Shown here: piece after piece, positions 16,928-24,881 of the stretch
Position numbering within the stretch: position 1 is the first letter of the stretch
Layout of the letters: each line of letters starts with the position of its first letter
From: Spongorhabdus nitratireducens
GTDB taxonomy: Bacteria > Pseudomonadota > Gammaproteobacteria > Pseudomonadales > Endozoicomonadaceae
Reading direction: 5' to 3'
DNA length: 64,000 nucleotides
Assembly: GCA_947387575.1 (NCBI GenBank)
Contig: CANDOC010000008.1
Span: forward strand, 186,001 to 250,000
Made by a program: the position numbers and the translations under genes
Notes under the pieces: generated by a model
What the model saw: the letters and a program-made list of their open reading frames with translations, nothing else
Told to the model about the DNA's origin: nothing
The model's database searches: none

Positions 16928-17626
16928 ATGAACGACAAACAACAGTTACCTCCTAACGGCTATTATCATCCCAATCCCTGGGGCTATCCTCCTCATCCGG
17001 GTTACCCACCTCATCCAGGCATGTATCATCAACATCATGGTATGGCACATGCTCACATGCCGCCTCCGGGCTACCCTTACCCGCCACAGATGCCGCCGAT
17101 GCCTCAGCAAGCACCACAGCCGGCGCCACAACAGATGCCTCATGATGACCACCATCATGCTCATCACCACAACCATAACCAGCAACAGCAGGATGCTTTC
17201 TTCGCTCATTCCCAGCAGATGCTTGAAGGCGTTATGGGAGAACAGGCCGGTCTGTTTAAAGATCTGATGCACAAGCTGGGCATGGACGACAAGGAATTCT
17301 GGAAAGGCGCCATGATCGGTGCAGCAGCCGCACTGATTTTCAGCAATGAAAATGTCCGTAATCAGTTGATGGGACTATTAGGTAATGCCGGCAGCATGCT
17401 CAAGACCGGCGGTGAAAAGGTCAAACAGGGGGCCGCATCAACAGCCAGCTCTGTCAGCGACAGTGTTTCCATGAGCAGCGACGTCTTCCGCGACACATTC
17501 GCAGCAGGCAAAGCCGGCTTCCAGGAATCGGTTGAACGTCACAAGACAGCAAAAGCCGAGCAACAGGCCGAGACTCCAGCTCAGACTTCCGATGACAACA
17601 ACAGCGTAGCTGGCCCCAATGAGTAA
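16928..17626 (+). CDS. His/Pro-rich membrane protein, ferrosome operon
   Basis: A 232-residue protein of unknown family. Residues 1-85 are rich in Pro, Gly, Tyr and His, with 16 His, including DDHHHAHHHNHN at about 73-84. A Gly/Ala-rich hydrophobic segment (WKGAMIGAAAALIF, about 125-138) follows, then an amphipathic Ala/Ser/Lys region and an acidic Gln/Asp tail. One membrane pass with a metal-binding His-rich domain is a reasonable reading. It overlaps the next gene by eight bases. Its place in the operon suggests a structural or iron-handling part of the compartment; this is inference. Confidence 0.8.
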   Translation: MNDKQQLPPNGYYHPNPWGYPPHPGYPPHPGMYHQHHGMAHAHMPPPGYPYPPQMPPMPQQAPQPAPQQMPHDDHHHAHHHNHNQQQQDAFFAHSQQMLEGVMGEQAGLFKDLMHKLGMDDKEFWKGAMIGAAAALIFSNENVRNQLMGLLGNAGSMLKTGGEKVKQGAASTASSVSDSVSMSSDVFRDTFAAGKAGFQESVERHKTAKAEQQAETPAQTSDDNNSVAGPNE

Positions 17627-17921
17627 CTCAGGCAACGAGCTCAGTCCTGCCAGCCGAACCATGCTTGCCAGTGCATTGTTAGGTGGCAGTGCCTCGGTCA
17701 TCACCCAGTGGTCTGATTACCAGCAGGGTGAAATCGACGTGCAGCAGCTCAGCAAGAAAGTACTCAAGGATGCTGCCAAAGCCGGCGTGGCAGGCGGTAT
17801 CGCAACAGCAGTTGCCAGCCAGATGGCAGGGCGACCACTACTTTCATTCACGACATTGCTGGCTGCAGGCGCTGCCGGGCTATACCTGATTGATGAAATG
17901 AAGGAAAAGAATCATGGCTGA
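17619..17921 (+). CDS. Small Gly/Ala-rich membrane protein, ferrosome operon
   Basis: A 100-residue protein with two hydrophobic stretches (SRTMLASALLGGSASVI and AGVAGGIATAVAS...LLAAGAAGLYLI) full of small residues, which allow close helix packing. Unknown family. Its ends overlap both neighbours by eight bases, so it is certainly part of the operon. A structural role in an intracellular membrane is possible, by analogy with small magnetosome proteins. Confidence 0.75.
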   Translation: MSNSGNELSPASRTMLASALLGGSASVITQWSDYQQGEIDVQQLSKKVLKDAAKAGVAGGIATAVASQMAGRPLLSFTTLLAAGAAGLYLIDEMKEKNHG

Positions 17922-18174
17922 CCAGTACAACCGTAACGGCTACATGACCACACCGTATCAGCAACAAAACAGCCGCACCCATCTGCTGACCGGCATCGTT
18001 GCCGGTGCTGCTGTCGCCTACCTGCTGTCCAATAAAAAAGTACAACAGGGTATGTCCAATGTAGGTAACAAGGCATGGTCTGCCGTGCGCGGTGAAGTTG
18101 AAGAACTGAAAGAACGGCTTGAAGACACTCAGGCCGAACTGGAGTATTACCGCAACCTGCACAAGGACAAGTAA
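17914..18174 (+). CDS. YtxH-like membrane protein, ferrosome operon
   Basis: An 86-residue protein with an N-terminal hydrophobic segment LLTGIVAGAAVAYLLSN (about 25-41) followed by a charged, probably coiled-coil region (VRGEVEELKERLEDTQAELEYYRN). This layout resembles YtxH-domain proteins. The stop overlaps the ATPase start by one base (TAATG), which suggests translational coupling to the ATPase. Confidence 0.78.
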   Translation: MADQYNRNGYMTTPYQQQNSRTHLLTGIVAGAAVAYLLSNKKVQQGMSNVGNKAWSAVRGEVEELKERLEDTQAELEYYRNLHKDK

Positions 18175-20225
18175 TGATCTCCATCAGGCACCATTTCCCG
18201 GGGCGAATCCGTTTCAGGGTTTCCGGAACAGAACTGGATGGCTTGTCAGAGTGGTTACGTACGGGCCTCTTGGCCATTCAGGGAGTCAAGGCTGTCCGTA
18301 TCAATGAGGCCGCAGCCTCGATTGTTATTGACTACGACTCCCAGTTAACTGCGCCGGATGAACTGGAGCAGTGGTTGGATCAGCTGAACTGGTCAAGTGC
18401 GACACAGTCCGAGTCGGAGCCGGTGTTTACCCGCGGTGATATTGCCCTCAACCTTCTGGGGCTGCTGGCAGCCAGCTTTATACCCAAAGGTGTAAGCGGT
18501 TTCACAACCTACCCCCTGATAGCCAATACCCTGGTTGAAGGTGTCAGCCAGCTAAGTCAGGGCAAGATAGGCACAGAGGTTCTTGACGCTACCGCCATCG
18601 GTCTGTCTGCAGCACGCGGTGATTACCGCACGGCCATGTTGACCCAGACACTACTGAGTGCCGGTGAATACATGGAGCAGCAGACCAGCCGCAACAGTGA
18701 TGCCCTGTTGTCAGAGTTGATGCAGCCGCGGCATAGCAAGGTCTGGGTCAGACGGGGTGATGCAGAAGTCCAGCTAAATTCTGATGAACTGGTCATTGGT
18801 GACCGGGTATTGCTGGGACCGGGTGATGCAGTGCCTGCCGATGGCACGATTACTTCCGGCAATGCACTGGTCAATCAGGCTTCACTGACAGGTGAGTCAG
18901 TGCCTGTACGACGTGAAGACGGTGCTTATCTCTACGCCGGTACTGTTATTCATGATGGCAGGGCCGAACTGGAGATCGACAAGGTAGGTTCGGAAACGAC
19001 AACAGCAAAGATTGGTGAAATCATTGCCCAGTCGTTGTCGGAAAAAAGCCAGACCCAGATGACCACCACCGAGATGGCTGAACGCCGGGTTAAAATCACC
19101 CTGGCCATCGGCTCTCTGGTGTTTGCTCTGACCCAGGACTTTGAACGTCTGGCGTCTGTTTTCCTGGTCGACTACTCCTGTGCCCTGAAGTTATCCACAC
19201 CGGTAACATTCAAGTCCATCATGTATCGTGCAGCAAAACATGGTCTGTTGCTTAAGGGCGGACGGGCGATTGAGAACCTTGCCGAAGCCGATACTTGTAT
19301 TTTCGACAAAACCGGCACTCTGACTTACGGCGATCTGGAAGTCACTGACGTCATCTGTCTGAGAGAACAGGAAAACGCCCGTGAGCTTCTGGCTATGGCG
19401 GCCTCAGTCGAAGAGCACTGTAATCATCCATTAGCGCAGGCTGTTGTTGATGCGGCCCATCACCATGAATTGCCTCATATCGATCATGGTGAAGTGCAGT
19501 ATGTTATTGCCCATGGTCTCAAAAGCAGCATAAACGACATGCCACTGTTGATTGGCAGCCGGCACTATCTGGAATCACATGAGAATGTTGATTTCACTCT
19601 GCTCGAAGAAACAATCTGCGAGCTGGAGCAGGCCGGAAAGCACATGTTGTTTATTGCCAGCGACCAAAAGCCGATCGGTGTTATCGGGCTGAAGGACACG
19701 CTGCGGGCTGAAGTCAGGGAAACCCTGCAAGCACTGCGGGACAGTGGCATTAAAAATCTGGTGCTGCTTACCGGAGATACTGCATCCAAGGCAAGACAGC
19801 TGACAGCCGAACTTGGGTTTGACCTGTTCTTTGCCGAAGCGACGCCGGAAAGCAAGGCCAAGGTTGTGGCTGAATTGCAGCGAAAGGGGCATAAAGTACT
19901 GTTTGTCGGCGATGGTGTTAACGACGCCCCCGCACTGACTCAGGCTGATGTTGGTCTGGCAATGTCTAAAGGGACCGAGCTTGCCCATATGGCAGCTGAC
20001 GCAGTACTGCTGAATGACTGTCTGGCCGGCGTCGCTGATGCACGACAGTTGGCAAATGAAGCAATTAACCTGGTTCAGAGCAATATTCGTCTGGCAGAGC
20101 GGGTTAACAGCGGCATTATGCTGGCTGCAGCAATGGGTTATCTCAGCCCTGGAATGAGTGCCTTGCTACACAATGGTACAACACTGGCGGTGCTTGCCAG
20201 AGCTGTTGCTATTAGAAACGGCTAG
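18174..20225 (+). CDS. fezB: P1B-6-type ATPase, ferrosome FezB
   Basis: A 683-residue P-type ATPase expected to pump iron into a membrane compartment. Landmarks: H7-F-P-G-R-I-R13 in an HMA-like N-terminal domain; TGES at 239-242; the membrane motif SCALKLSTP at 335-343 in place of the CPC of Cu and Zn pumps; DKTGTLT at 378-384 (phosphorylated D378); HP at 418-419; GDGVND at 579-584. The SC-type motif and the N-terminal arginine motif fit the P1B-6 class, which I recall as FezB of ferrosomes in Desulfovibrio magneticus, Shewanella putrefaciens and Clostridioides difficile. Last of five coupled genes; back to back with feoABC. Iron as substrate is inferred from class and context. Confidence 0.85.
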   Translation: MISIRHHFPGRIRFRVSGTELDGLSEWLRTGLLAIQGVKAVRINEAAASIVIDYDSQLTAPDELEQWLDQLNWSSATQSESEPVFTRGDIALNLLGLLAASFIPKGVSGFTTYPLIANTLVEGVSQLSQGKIGTEVLDATAIGLSAARGDYRTAMLTQTLLSAGEYMEQQTSRNSDALLSELMQPRHSKVWVRRGDAEVQLNSDELVIGDRVLLGPGDAVPADGTITSGNALVNQASLTGESVPVRREDGAYLYAGTVIHDGRAELEIDKVGSETTTAKIGEIIAQSLSEKSQTQMTTTEMAERRVKITLAIGSLVFALTQDFERLASVFLVDYSCALKLSTPVTFKSIMYRAAKHGLLLKGGRAIENLAEADTCIFDKTGTLTYGDLEVTDVICLREQENARELLAMAASVEEHCNHPLAQAVVDAAHHHELPHIDHGEVQYVIAHGLKSSINDMPLLIGSRHYLESHENVDFTLLEETICELEQAGKHMLFIASDQKPIGVIGLKDTLRAEVRETLQALRDSGIKNLVLLTGDTASKARQLTAELGFDLFFAEATPESKAKVVAELQRKGHKVLFVGDGVNDAPALTQADVGLAMSKGTELAHMAADAVLLNDCLAGVADARQLANEAINLVQSNIRLAERVNSGIMLAAAMGYLSPGMSALLHNGTTLAVLARAVAIRNG

Positions 20226-20419
20226 CCACCACGGTATGCCTCCGTAACAACAACCTGATGACACTTCAAACCTGATCACCTGAAGATTTCTTCTGACGGG
20301 TGGTCAGGCACCTGTTACAATCCCTGCCAAACATTGCGAATGCGAGCGCTTATCATTTAACTTCGCAGCAGCATAACGAATCATACAAACAGAACATTAC
20401 TGCCTGTATCCGCGTAATT

Positions 20420-20824
20420 ATGTCGTCGACCAAAAAAAAGCTGAAGAAGCTGGCCAAGAAAGGGAAGTATTACAAAAAGGCCAACCGCCAGCGTCTCTCG
20501 CTGTCTGCAGAAACCAAAGATGTAAAAATTAAACTCAAGGTGGAGCTGACCCGGGTTGGAAAAAATGCCGGTGCCAGTGCCGTACGCGAGTTGATGGCAC
20601 CCTTGAATCCGTTGCTGGATTGGCTGTCAGAAGGGCTGGAGCAGCAGGGCACACCCCAGCAAGAACAGAGTGTTGTAAGAACCGCTACGCCACCCCGGAA
20701 AAATCCTGCCGAAGTCGTATCCATGGCACGCTTTCCGTACAAGTCACCACCTTGCAAAGCCTGTCCGGCTAAATCTGGCGGCCTGTGCAAGTGTGCACAG
20801 AAGAAGGCAAAACGAAGAGCCTAA
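20420..20824 (+). CDS. Basic hypothetical protein with C-terminal Cys motif
   Basis: About 134 residues from the ATG at 20420; the frame is open to 20300, but the part before is unlike protein and MSSTKKKLKKLAKKGKYYKK is a natural start. The N-terminus is very Lys-rich. The end has CKACPAKSGGLCKCAQKKAKRR, a CxxC...CxC arrangement that could bind zinc or iron. I do not recognise the family. It follows fezB on the same strand after about 195 bases, so a link to the ferrosome locus is possible but unproven. Confidence 0.55.
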   Translation: MSSTKKKLKKLAKKGKYYKKANRQRLSLSAETKDVKIKLKVELTRVGKNAGASAVRELMAPLNPLLDWLSEGLEQQGTPQQEQSVVRTATPPRKNPAEVVSMARFPYKSPPCKACPAKSGGLCKCAQKKAKRRA

Positions 20825-20941
20825 CCACTCTTTTTTGTCTGAGCAGGAATAAACCAGCGGTTTTTGATCTATCGCATAATCCACCTCTCCCAGCTAATTT
20901 AGCCTTAGCTAATATAACTTTTTACTCAGAGGGGAGAGCGC

Positions 20942-21082
20942 ATGGATACTGTACTGTGGATAACCAAGGATCACCCGTTTCTTGCCCTGTTAATCGGTCT
21001 GGGATTTTTTGCCTTTATGTTCAGTGTGAAGCCCTTTTTGATGTGGCTGGGCAGCCGTAAGGGCGAATCAGGAAAGAGCTGA
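20942..21082 (+). CDS. Small membrane protein of 46 residues
   Basis: ATG at 20942 is preceded by GGGGAG at a good distance. The product is MDTVLWITKDHPF, a hydrophobic helix (LALLIGLGFFAFMFSV), then KPFLMWLGSRKGESGKS. One membrane pass with a basic C-terminus fits many real small proteins. A strong hairpin 24 bases after the stop supports a short transcription unit. Function unknown. Confidence 0.6.
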   Translation: MDTVLWITKDHPFLALLIGLGFFAFMFSVKPFLMWLGSRKGESGKS

Positions 21083-21106
21083 AAAGAAGTATTAAAAGAC
21101 CATAAG

Positions 21107-21136
21107 CATGTTCCTGTGCATCTGCACAGGAACATG
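21107..21136. terminator. Bidirectional terminator hairpin
   Basis: CATGTTCCTGTGCA (21107-21120) and its exact reverse complement (21123-21136) form a long stem between the small membrane protein and the convergent LysE gene. A T-rich stretch follows on the plus strand. Confidence 0.7.
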
Positions 21137-21143
21137 GACTGTT

Positions 21144-21770
21144 TTATTTCTGGCTGGTCACCAGCTTGGCTGCCAGACCGATAAAGACACAGCCTGCTAC
21201 CTTGTTCAGCATTTCCTGGGAACGGCGAGAGCTTGTCAGCAGTTGCTTAAGCGAACCGGAGAGCACAGCAATCAGGCTGAAACTTGCCAGCGCCGCCACA
21301 ATAAACAAACCACCCAACATGATCATCTGAACGGAAACAGAACCTGCAGCCGGGTCAGTAAACTGCGGCAGGAAGGCCATAAAGAAAATAGCCACTTTAG
21401 GGTTGGTGATATTCATAATAATCCCGCGCTTGTACAACGCGAAATTACTCACCGACTTCTTGCTGCCCTCGGCCAGTTGTGTGGAAGATGCTTTGAATGC
21501 GCCCCATGCCAGGTAAAGCAGATAGGCCGCACCCACAACTTTAAGTGCTGTAAAGGCTACAATACTGACCTGAAAAATCACTGCAACACCCATGGCAACA
21601 GCCAAAGTATGTACAATCAGGCCGGTACACAGTCCCAGCGTAACAAAGATACCGGACCTTCTTCCCATGGTTGCAGACTGCATCAGCACAAAAATATTGT
21701 CTGGCCCGGGGATAAACGAAAGGAGTGTAGCAGTCGTTAAAAATGTAATAATTGTTTCTGTAGATAGCAT
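21144..21770 (-). CDS. LysE/RhtB-family amino acid exporter
   Basis: A 208-residue inner-membrane exporter with about six hydrophobic segments. The N-terminal FIPGPDNIFVLMQSATMGRRSGI is the family signature, and NPKVAIFFMAFLPQF is the second conserved block. The substrate (threonine, homoserine, lysine or another) cannot be told. GGAGG precedes the ATG. Confidence 0.9.
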   Translation of the reverse strand: MLSTETIITFLTTATLLSFIPGPDNIFVLMQSATMGRRSGIFVTLGLCTGLIVHTLAVAMGVAVIFQVSIVAFTALKVVGAAYLLYLAWGAFKASSTQLAEGSKKSVSNFALYKRGIIMNITNPKVAIFFMAFLPQFTDPAAGSVSVQMIMLGGLFIVAALASFSLIAVLSGSLKQLLTSSRRSQEMLNKVAGCVFIGLAAKLVTSQK

Positions 21771-22052
21771 ACGAACCTCCTTTCAAACGACAGGCGTCCA
21801 TTCTTTCACAGTTTATTTTTCCCCGACATACGCCCTTACACGATTTTTTATCAAAAAACCGGGGTATTGCGGAATAAATTATCGCCAATCAGCAATCTTT
21901 ACCTAATCAGCCAAAGCAGTGAAGCACCGGGTTAACCAGCATAATGATTCGAACTACAACCCTCTTGCAGCTAACCTGATGAGACTCCAAACTTCGATAC
22001 ACTCGGCAGACCGGCCTGCCTGAATATTTAACCGGATAAGGAAATAACACTA

Positions 22053-23084
22053 ATGAAATACAATTATCTGGGTGGTACCGATACCCGTGTCAGTCTGATC
22101 TGCCTTGGAACGATGACCTGGGGCGAACAGAACACATCGCAGGATGCTTTTGCCCAGATGGATTATGCCGTCGAACGGGGCGTGATTTTTTTTGATACTG
22201 CCGAAATGTATCCGGTTCCCCCCCGTGCAGAAACCTATACCCGAACCGAAACCATGATGGGTAACTGGCTACAACAGCGTGGCCGCAGAGATGATCTTGT
22301 GCTGGCCACCAAAATCGCAGGCCCGGGGCTTAACTATATCGACGGCGGAAGAAAGTTTACCCGCCTGCATATTGAGCGTGCCCTGAATGGCAGCCTGGAA
22401 AGGTTGCAGACAGATTACATCGACCTGTACCAACTGCACTGGCCTGACCGTAACACCAACTTCTTTGCAAAACGCGGCTATACCCACCACGAACAGGAAG
22501 ATGCCACACCTATAGAAGAAACGCTGGAAGTTTTGGACGATATGGTGAAAGCCGGCAAAATCAGACATATCGGCCTTTCCAATGAAACGCCCTGGGGAAC
22601 CATGCGCTTTCTTCAACTTGCCAAGGAAAGAGGCTGGCCCAAAGCGGTTTCGATTCAGAACCCGTACAGTTTCCTGAACCGGCAGTTCGAAGTGGGGCTG
22701 GCTGAAATTGCCCACCGGGAAGACATTGGCCTGCTGGCCTACTCTCCCATGGGAATGGGGGTATTAAGTGGCAAGTACCTGGATGGTGCTCGCCCGGAAG
22801 GGGCACGTATCACCGTATTCCCCCGCTACCAGCGTTACGTCAGCGGAGCATGCGAAGCCGCTGTTCGCGATTACGTTACCCTTGCCAAAGATAATGGACT
22901 GGATCCGGCACAAATGGCGCTGGCTTACGTCAACAGTCGCAGCTTTGTCACCAGCACGATTATCGGAGCTACCACACTGGAGCAGCTCCGTACTAATATT
23001 GACTCTACAGAACTGACGCTGAGCGAAACCGTTCTGAATGAAATTGAAGCCATTCACAAACGGATTCCTGATCCCGCTTTATAA
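22053..23084 (+). CDS. tas: NADP(H)-dependent aldo-keto reductase Tas
   Basis: A 343-residue TIM-barrel oxidoreductase. LGTMTWGEQNTSQDAFAQMD, FFDTAEMYPVPPRAETYTRTE, IDLYQLHWPDR and IRHIGLSNETPWG are typical of the Tas branch, and the catalytic Asp, Tyr, Lys and His are recognisable (D in FDTAEMY, K in ATKIAG, H in QLHWPD). Natural substrate unknown. The 282-base region before it shows nothing notable. It converges on the aminotransferase gene. Confidence 0.88.
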   Translation: MKYNYLGGTDTRVSLICLGTMTWGEQNTSQDAFAQMDYAVERGVIFFDTAEMYPVPPRAETYTRTETMMGNWLQQRGRRDDLVLATKIAGPGLNYIDGGRKFTRLHIERALNGSLERLQTDYIDLYQLHWPDRNTNFFAKRGYTHHEQEDATPIEETLEVLDDMVKAGKIRHIGLSNETPWGTMRFLQLAKERGWPKAVSIQNPYSFLNRQFEVGLAEIAHREDIGLLAYSPMGMGVLSGKYLDGARPEGARITVFPRYQRYVSGACEAAVRDYVTLAKDNGLDPAQMALAYVNSRSFVTSTIIGATTLEQLRTNIDSTELTLSETVLNEIEAIHKRIPDPAL

Positions 23085-23096
23085 CTGTTTTGGTAC

Positions 23097-24578
23097 TTAG
23101 AGCGCTTTAAGCCAGCCATCTATTCTACGACAAACCTCTGCTATCTTTGGACAATGCTTTTCAACAAAGGCATTGTCCAATGAACTGTCCAATGGCTGCC
23201 CTGATTTCTGAGCAATAGCTTTTAGCAAAGCCCCTCCGTCAAAATCAACATAAGCCAGCCGAGTATAAATCCGGTCTTCCGGGAAGCCAAAGGCTGTACC
23301 CGGCAAGAGAGCCACGCCGGTATCTTCCATCAGTTTCACACAGAACTGGTCTGCCGTTTTTATCCCTTTTGCAGCCAAAGGCTCCCGATACTTGTCAAAG
23401 CCGGGAAACAGATAAAAACCTCCGCTTGAAGGCGCAACATCTACGCCGGAACGGGTCAAATGTTCCTGCATATATCCCGCAACGGCTTTCAGTCCCTGTC
23501 TGCAGTGCCCAAGGTAGGCCTTGACTTCCGGGGGCTGCTGATAGGCAGTGATCGCTGCATACTGAATCGGTGCAGCTACAGCACTCCAGGTTTCACTGGC
23601 AATGACCGCCATCTTGTCCTGCAGCAGCATCAGTTCGTGAGGAAAGATCATTACTCCCAGCCGCCAGCCGCCCGCACCACACCATTTACTGAGTCCACCA
23701 CTGATAATCGTGCCTTCCGGGTACCATTTGGCAAGGGAGTGATGTTCGCCATCAAACCGGCATTCATCATAAATTTCATCGACAACCATGATGATCTGAT
23801 TACGTCGTGCCGCTTCGGCCAGTGCTTTCAGTTGTTCCGGCTCATAAGTCGCACCGGTGGGGTTAGAAGGGTAATTCAGGATTAATAGCCGGGTAGTGTC
23901 TTTTTCCGGTGGCCCCAACTGATCCAGTTGATCCGGTGAAATGCGCCAGCCGGTATCCAGAGAAGTCGGAATATAACGTACAGGCTTATTCAGCAGATGA
24001 GCCTGGGGTTCATAACTCACCCAACTGGGTGAAGGCAGTATCAACTCACCCTTGCATACTTCCTGCAGTTGAAACAAAAGCATTTTTGAACCGGGGCCTA
24101 TCATTACTGAGTCAGCGGTTCGCTTGATGCCATCCCGTTGCTGGTAATACGCTGCAACCGTTTCCCGTAAAGGCTGCAAACCTTTTACCGGTAAATAACT
24201 TTTGCTGGCGGCATGCTGACGTAATGCATCCACCACAATTTCAGGTACCGGAAAGGGAGACTGGCCAAATCCCAACCGGATGATATCCCGGCCTTCCCGA
24301 ATCAGGCGCTCAGACAGTTCATTAATCTGCAACGTTGCTGAAGGCTGCAGACTGCTAACAGCGGTATTAAGCTGGCTCATGCTGACAAGTTCCTTTGAAG
24401 CATTGTCCTGTGAAGAACAGGCAGCCACTGCATTTTCAGTCAGACCAGGCACTACTAATAACCAAACAAGCAGTAACCAGACAAGTACCGCAAAGCTTGC
24501 CCGAATTCCCTGTATCCATGGATGAGAACACAGTGCCTGTTTTCTAAATAACACGCTGCAATTGGACGCTATCGACAT
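23097..24578 (-). CDS. Class I/II aminotransferase with export-like N-terminus
   Basis: PLP-dependent aminotransferase fold: NYPSNPTGATY, VVDEIYDECRF with the cofactor-contacting Asp, and the Schiff-base Lys in SGGLSKWCGAGGWRLG. The odd part is the first 66 residues: a strong AGGAGGT sits five bases before the ATG at 24578, and the product then has a 20-residue hydrophobic segment (ASFAVLVWLLLVWLLVVPGL) and AVAAC, which loosely fits a lipobox. A second ATG at 24380 (MSQLNTAVSSLQ) gives a normal soluble enzyme and has AAGGAA about ten bases upstream. Either form, or both, may be made. Substrate unknown. Confidence 0.82.
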   Translation of the reverse strand: MSIASNCSVLFRKQALCSHPWIQGIRASFAVLVWLLLVWLLVVPGLTENAVAACSSQDNASKELVSMSQLNTAVSSLQPSATLQINELSERLIREGRDIIRLGFGQSPFPVPEIVVDALRQHAASKSYLPVKGLQPLRETVAAYYQQRDGIKRTADSVMIGPGSKMLLFQLQEVCKGELILPSPSWVSYEPQAHLLNKPVRYIPTSLDTGWRISPDQLDQLGPPEKDTTRLLILNYPSNPTGATYEPEQLKALAEAARRNQIIMVVDEIYDECRFDGEHHSLAKWYPEGTIISGGLSKWCGAGGWRLGVMIFPHELMLLQDKMAVIASETWSAVAAPIQYAAITAYQQPPEVKAYLGHCRQGLKAVAGYMQEHLTRSGVDVAPSSGGFYLFPGFDKYREPLAAKGIKTADQFCVKLMEDTGVALLPGTAFGFPEDRIYTRLAYVDFDGGALLKAIAQKSGQPLDSSLDNAFVEKHCPKIAEVCRRIDGWLKAL

Positions 24579-24881
24579 AACACCTCCTGTCTTTCTGCAT
24601 AAGCAGACAGAAAGTAATCAAACATAGTCGATAAAAACTGTTTTTCCGTAAATCAATTACAGCGGCTTGATTGAAGCCATAGAGGTTCCAACGTCCCTCT
24701 GTTCTGATCATCCTCCCTGAAACAAAAAATATACAGAACCGGCGTCGTCCGATTGGCTTTTCTTGATATGAATCAGAATAATCGTATTGGCATAAATCTA
24801 GCTTTGTTTATTGAGGAAATGCCTATTTTCAGGCTCTTCTGAATTGCCTGGCGTATTTACGCCATACCGGGGGAATAGAAG
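24579..24881. promoter_or_regulatory. Divergent region with FNR-like site
   Basis: 303 bases between the aminotransferase and the M66 protease, divergently transcribed. TTGATATGAATCAG at 24763-24776 matches nine of ten FNR positions. TGGCGTA/TACGCCA (24849-24864) is a perfect inverted repeat just upstream of the GGGGGA ribosome binding site of the protease and could be an operator or leader hairpin. Confidence 0.45.

Noticed and set aside
20785-21060. 91-codon plus-strand frame after the basic protein
   Set aside because: It overlaps the better-supported 46-residue membrane protein in another frame and has no ribosome binding site of its own.
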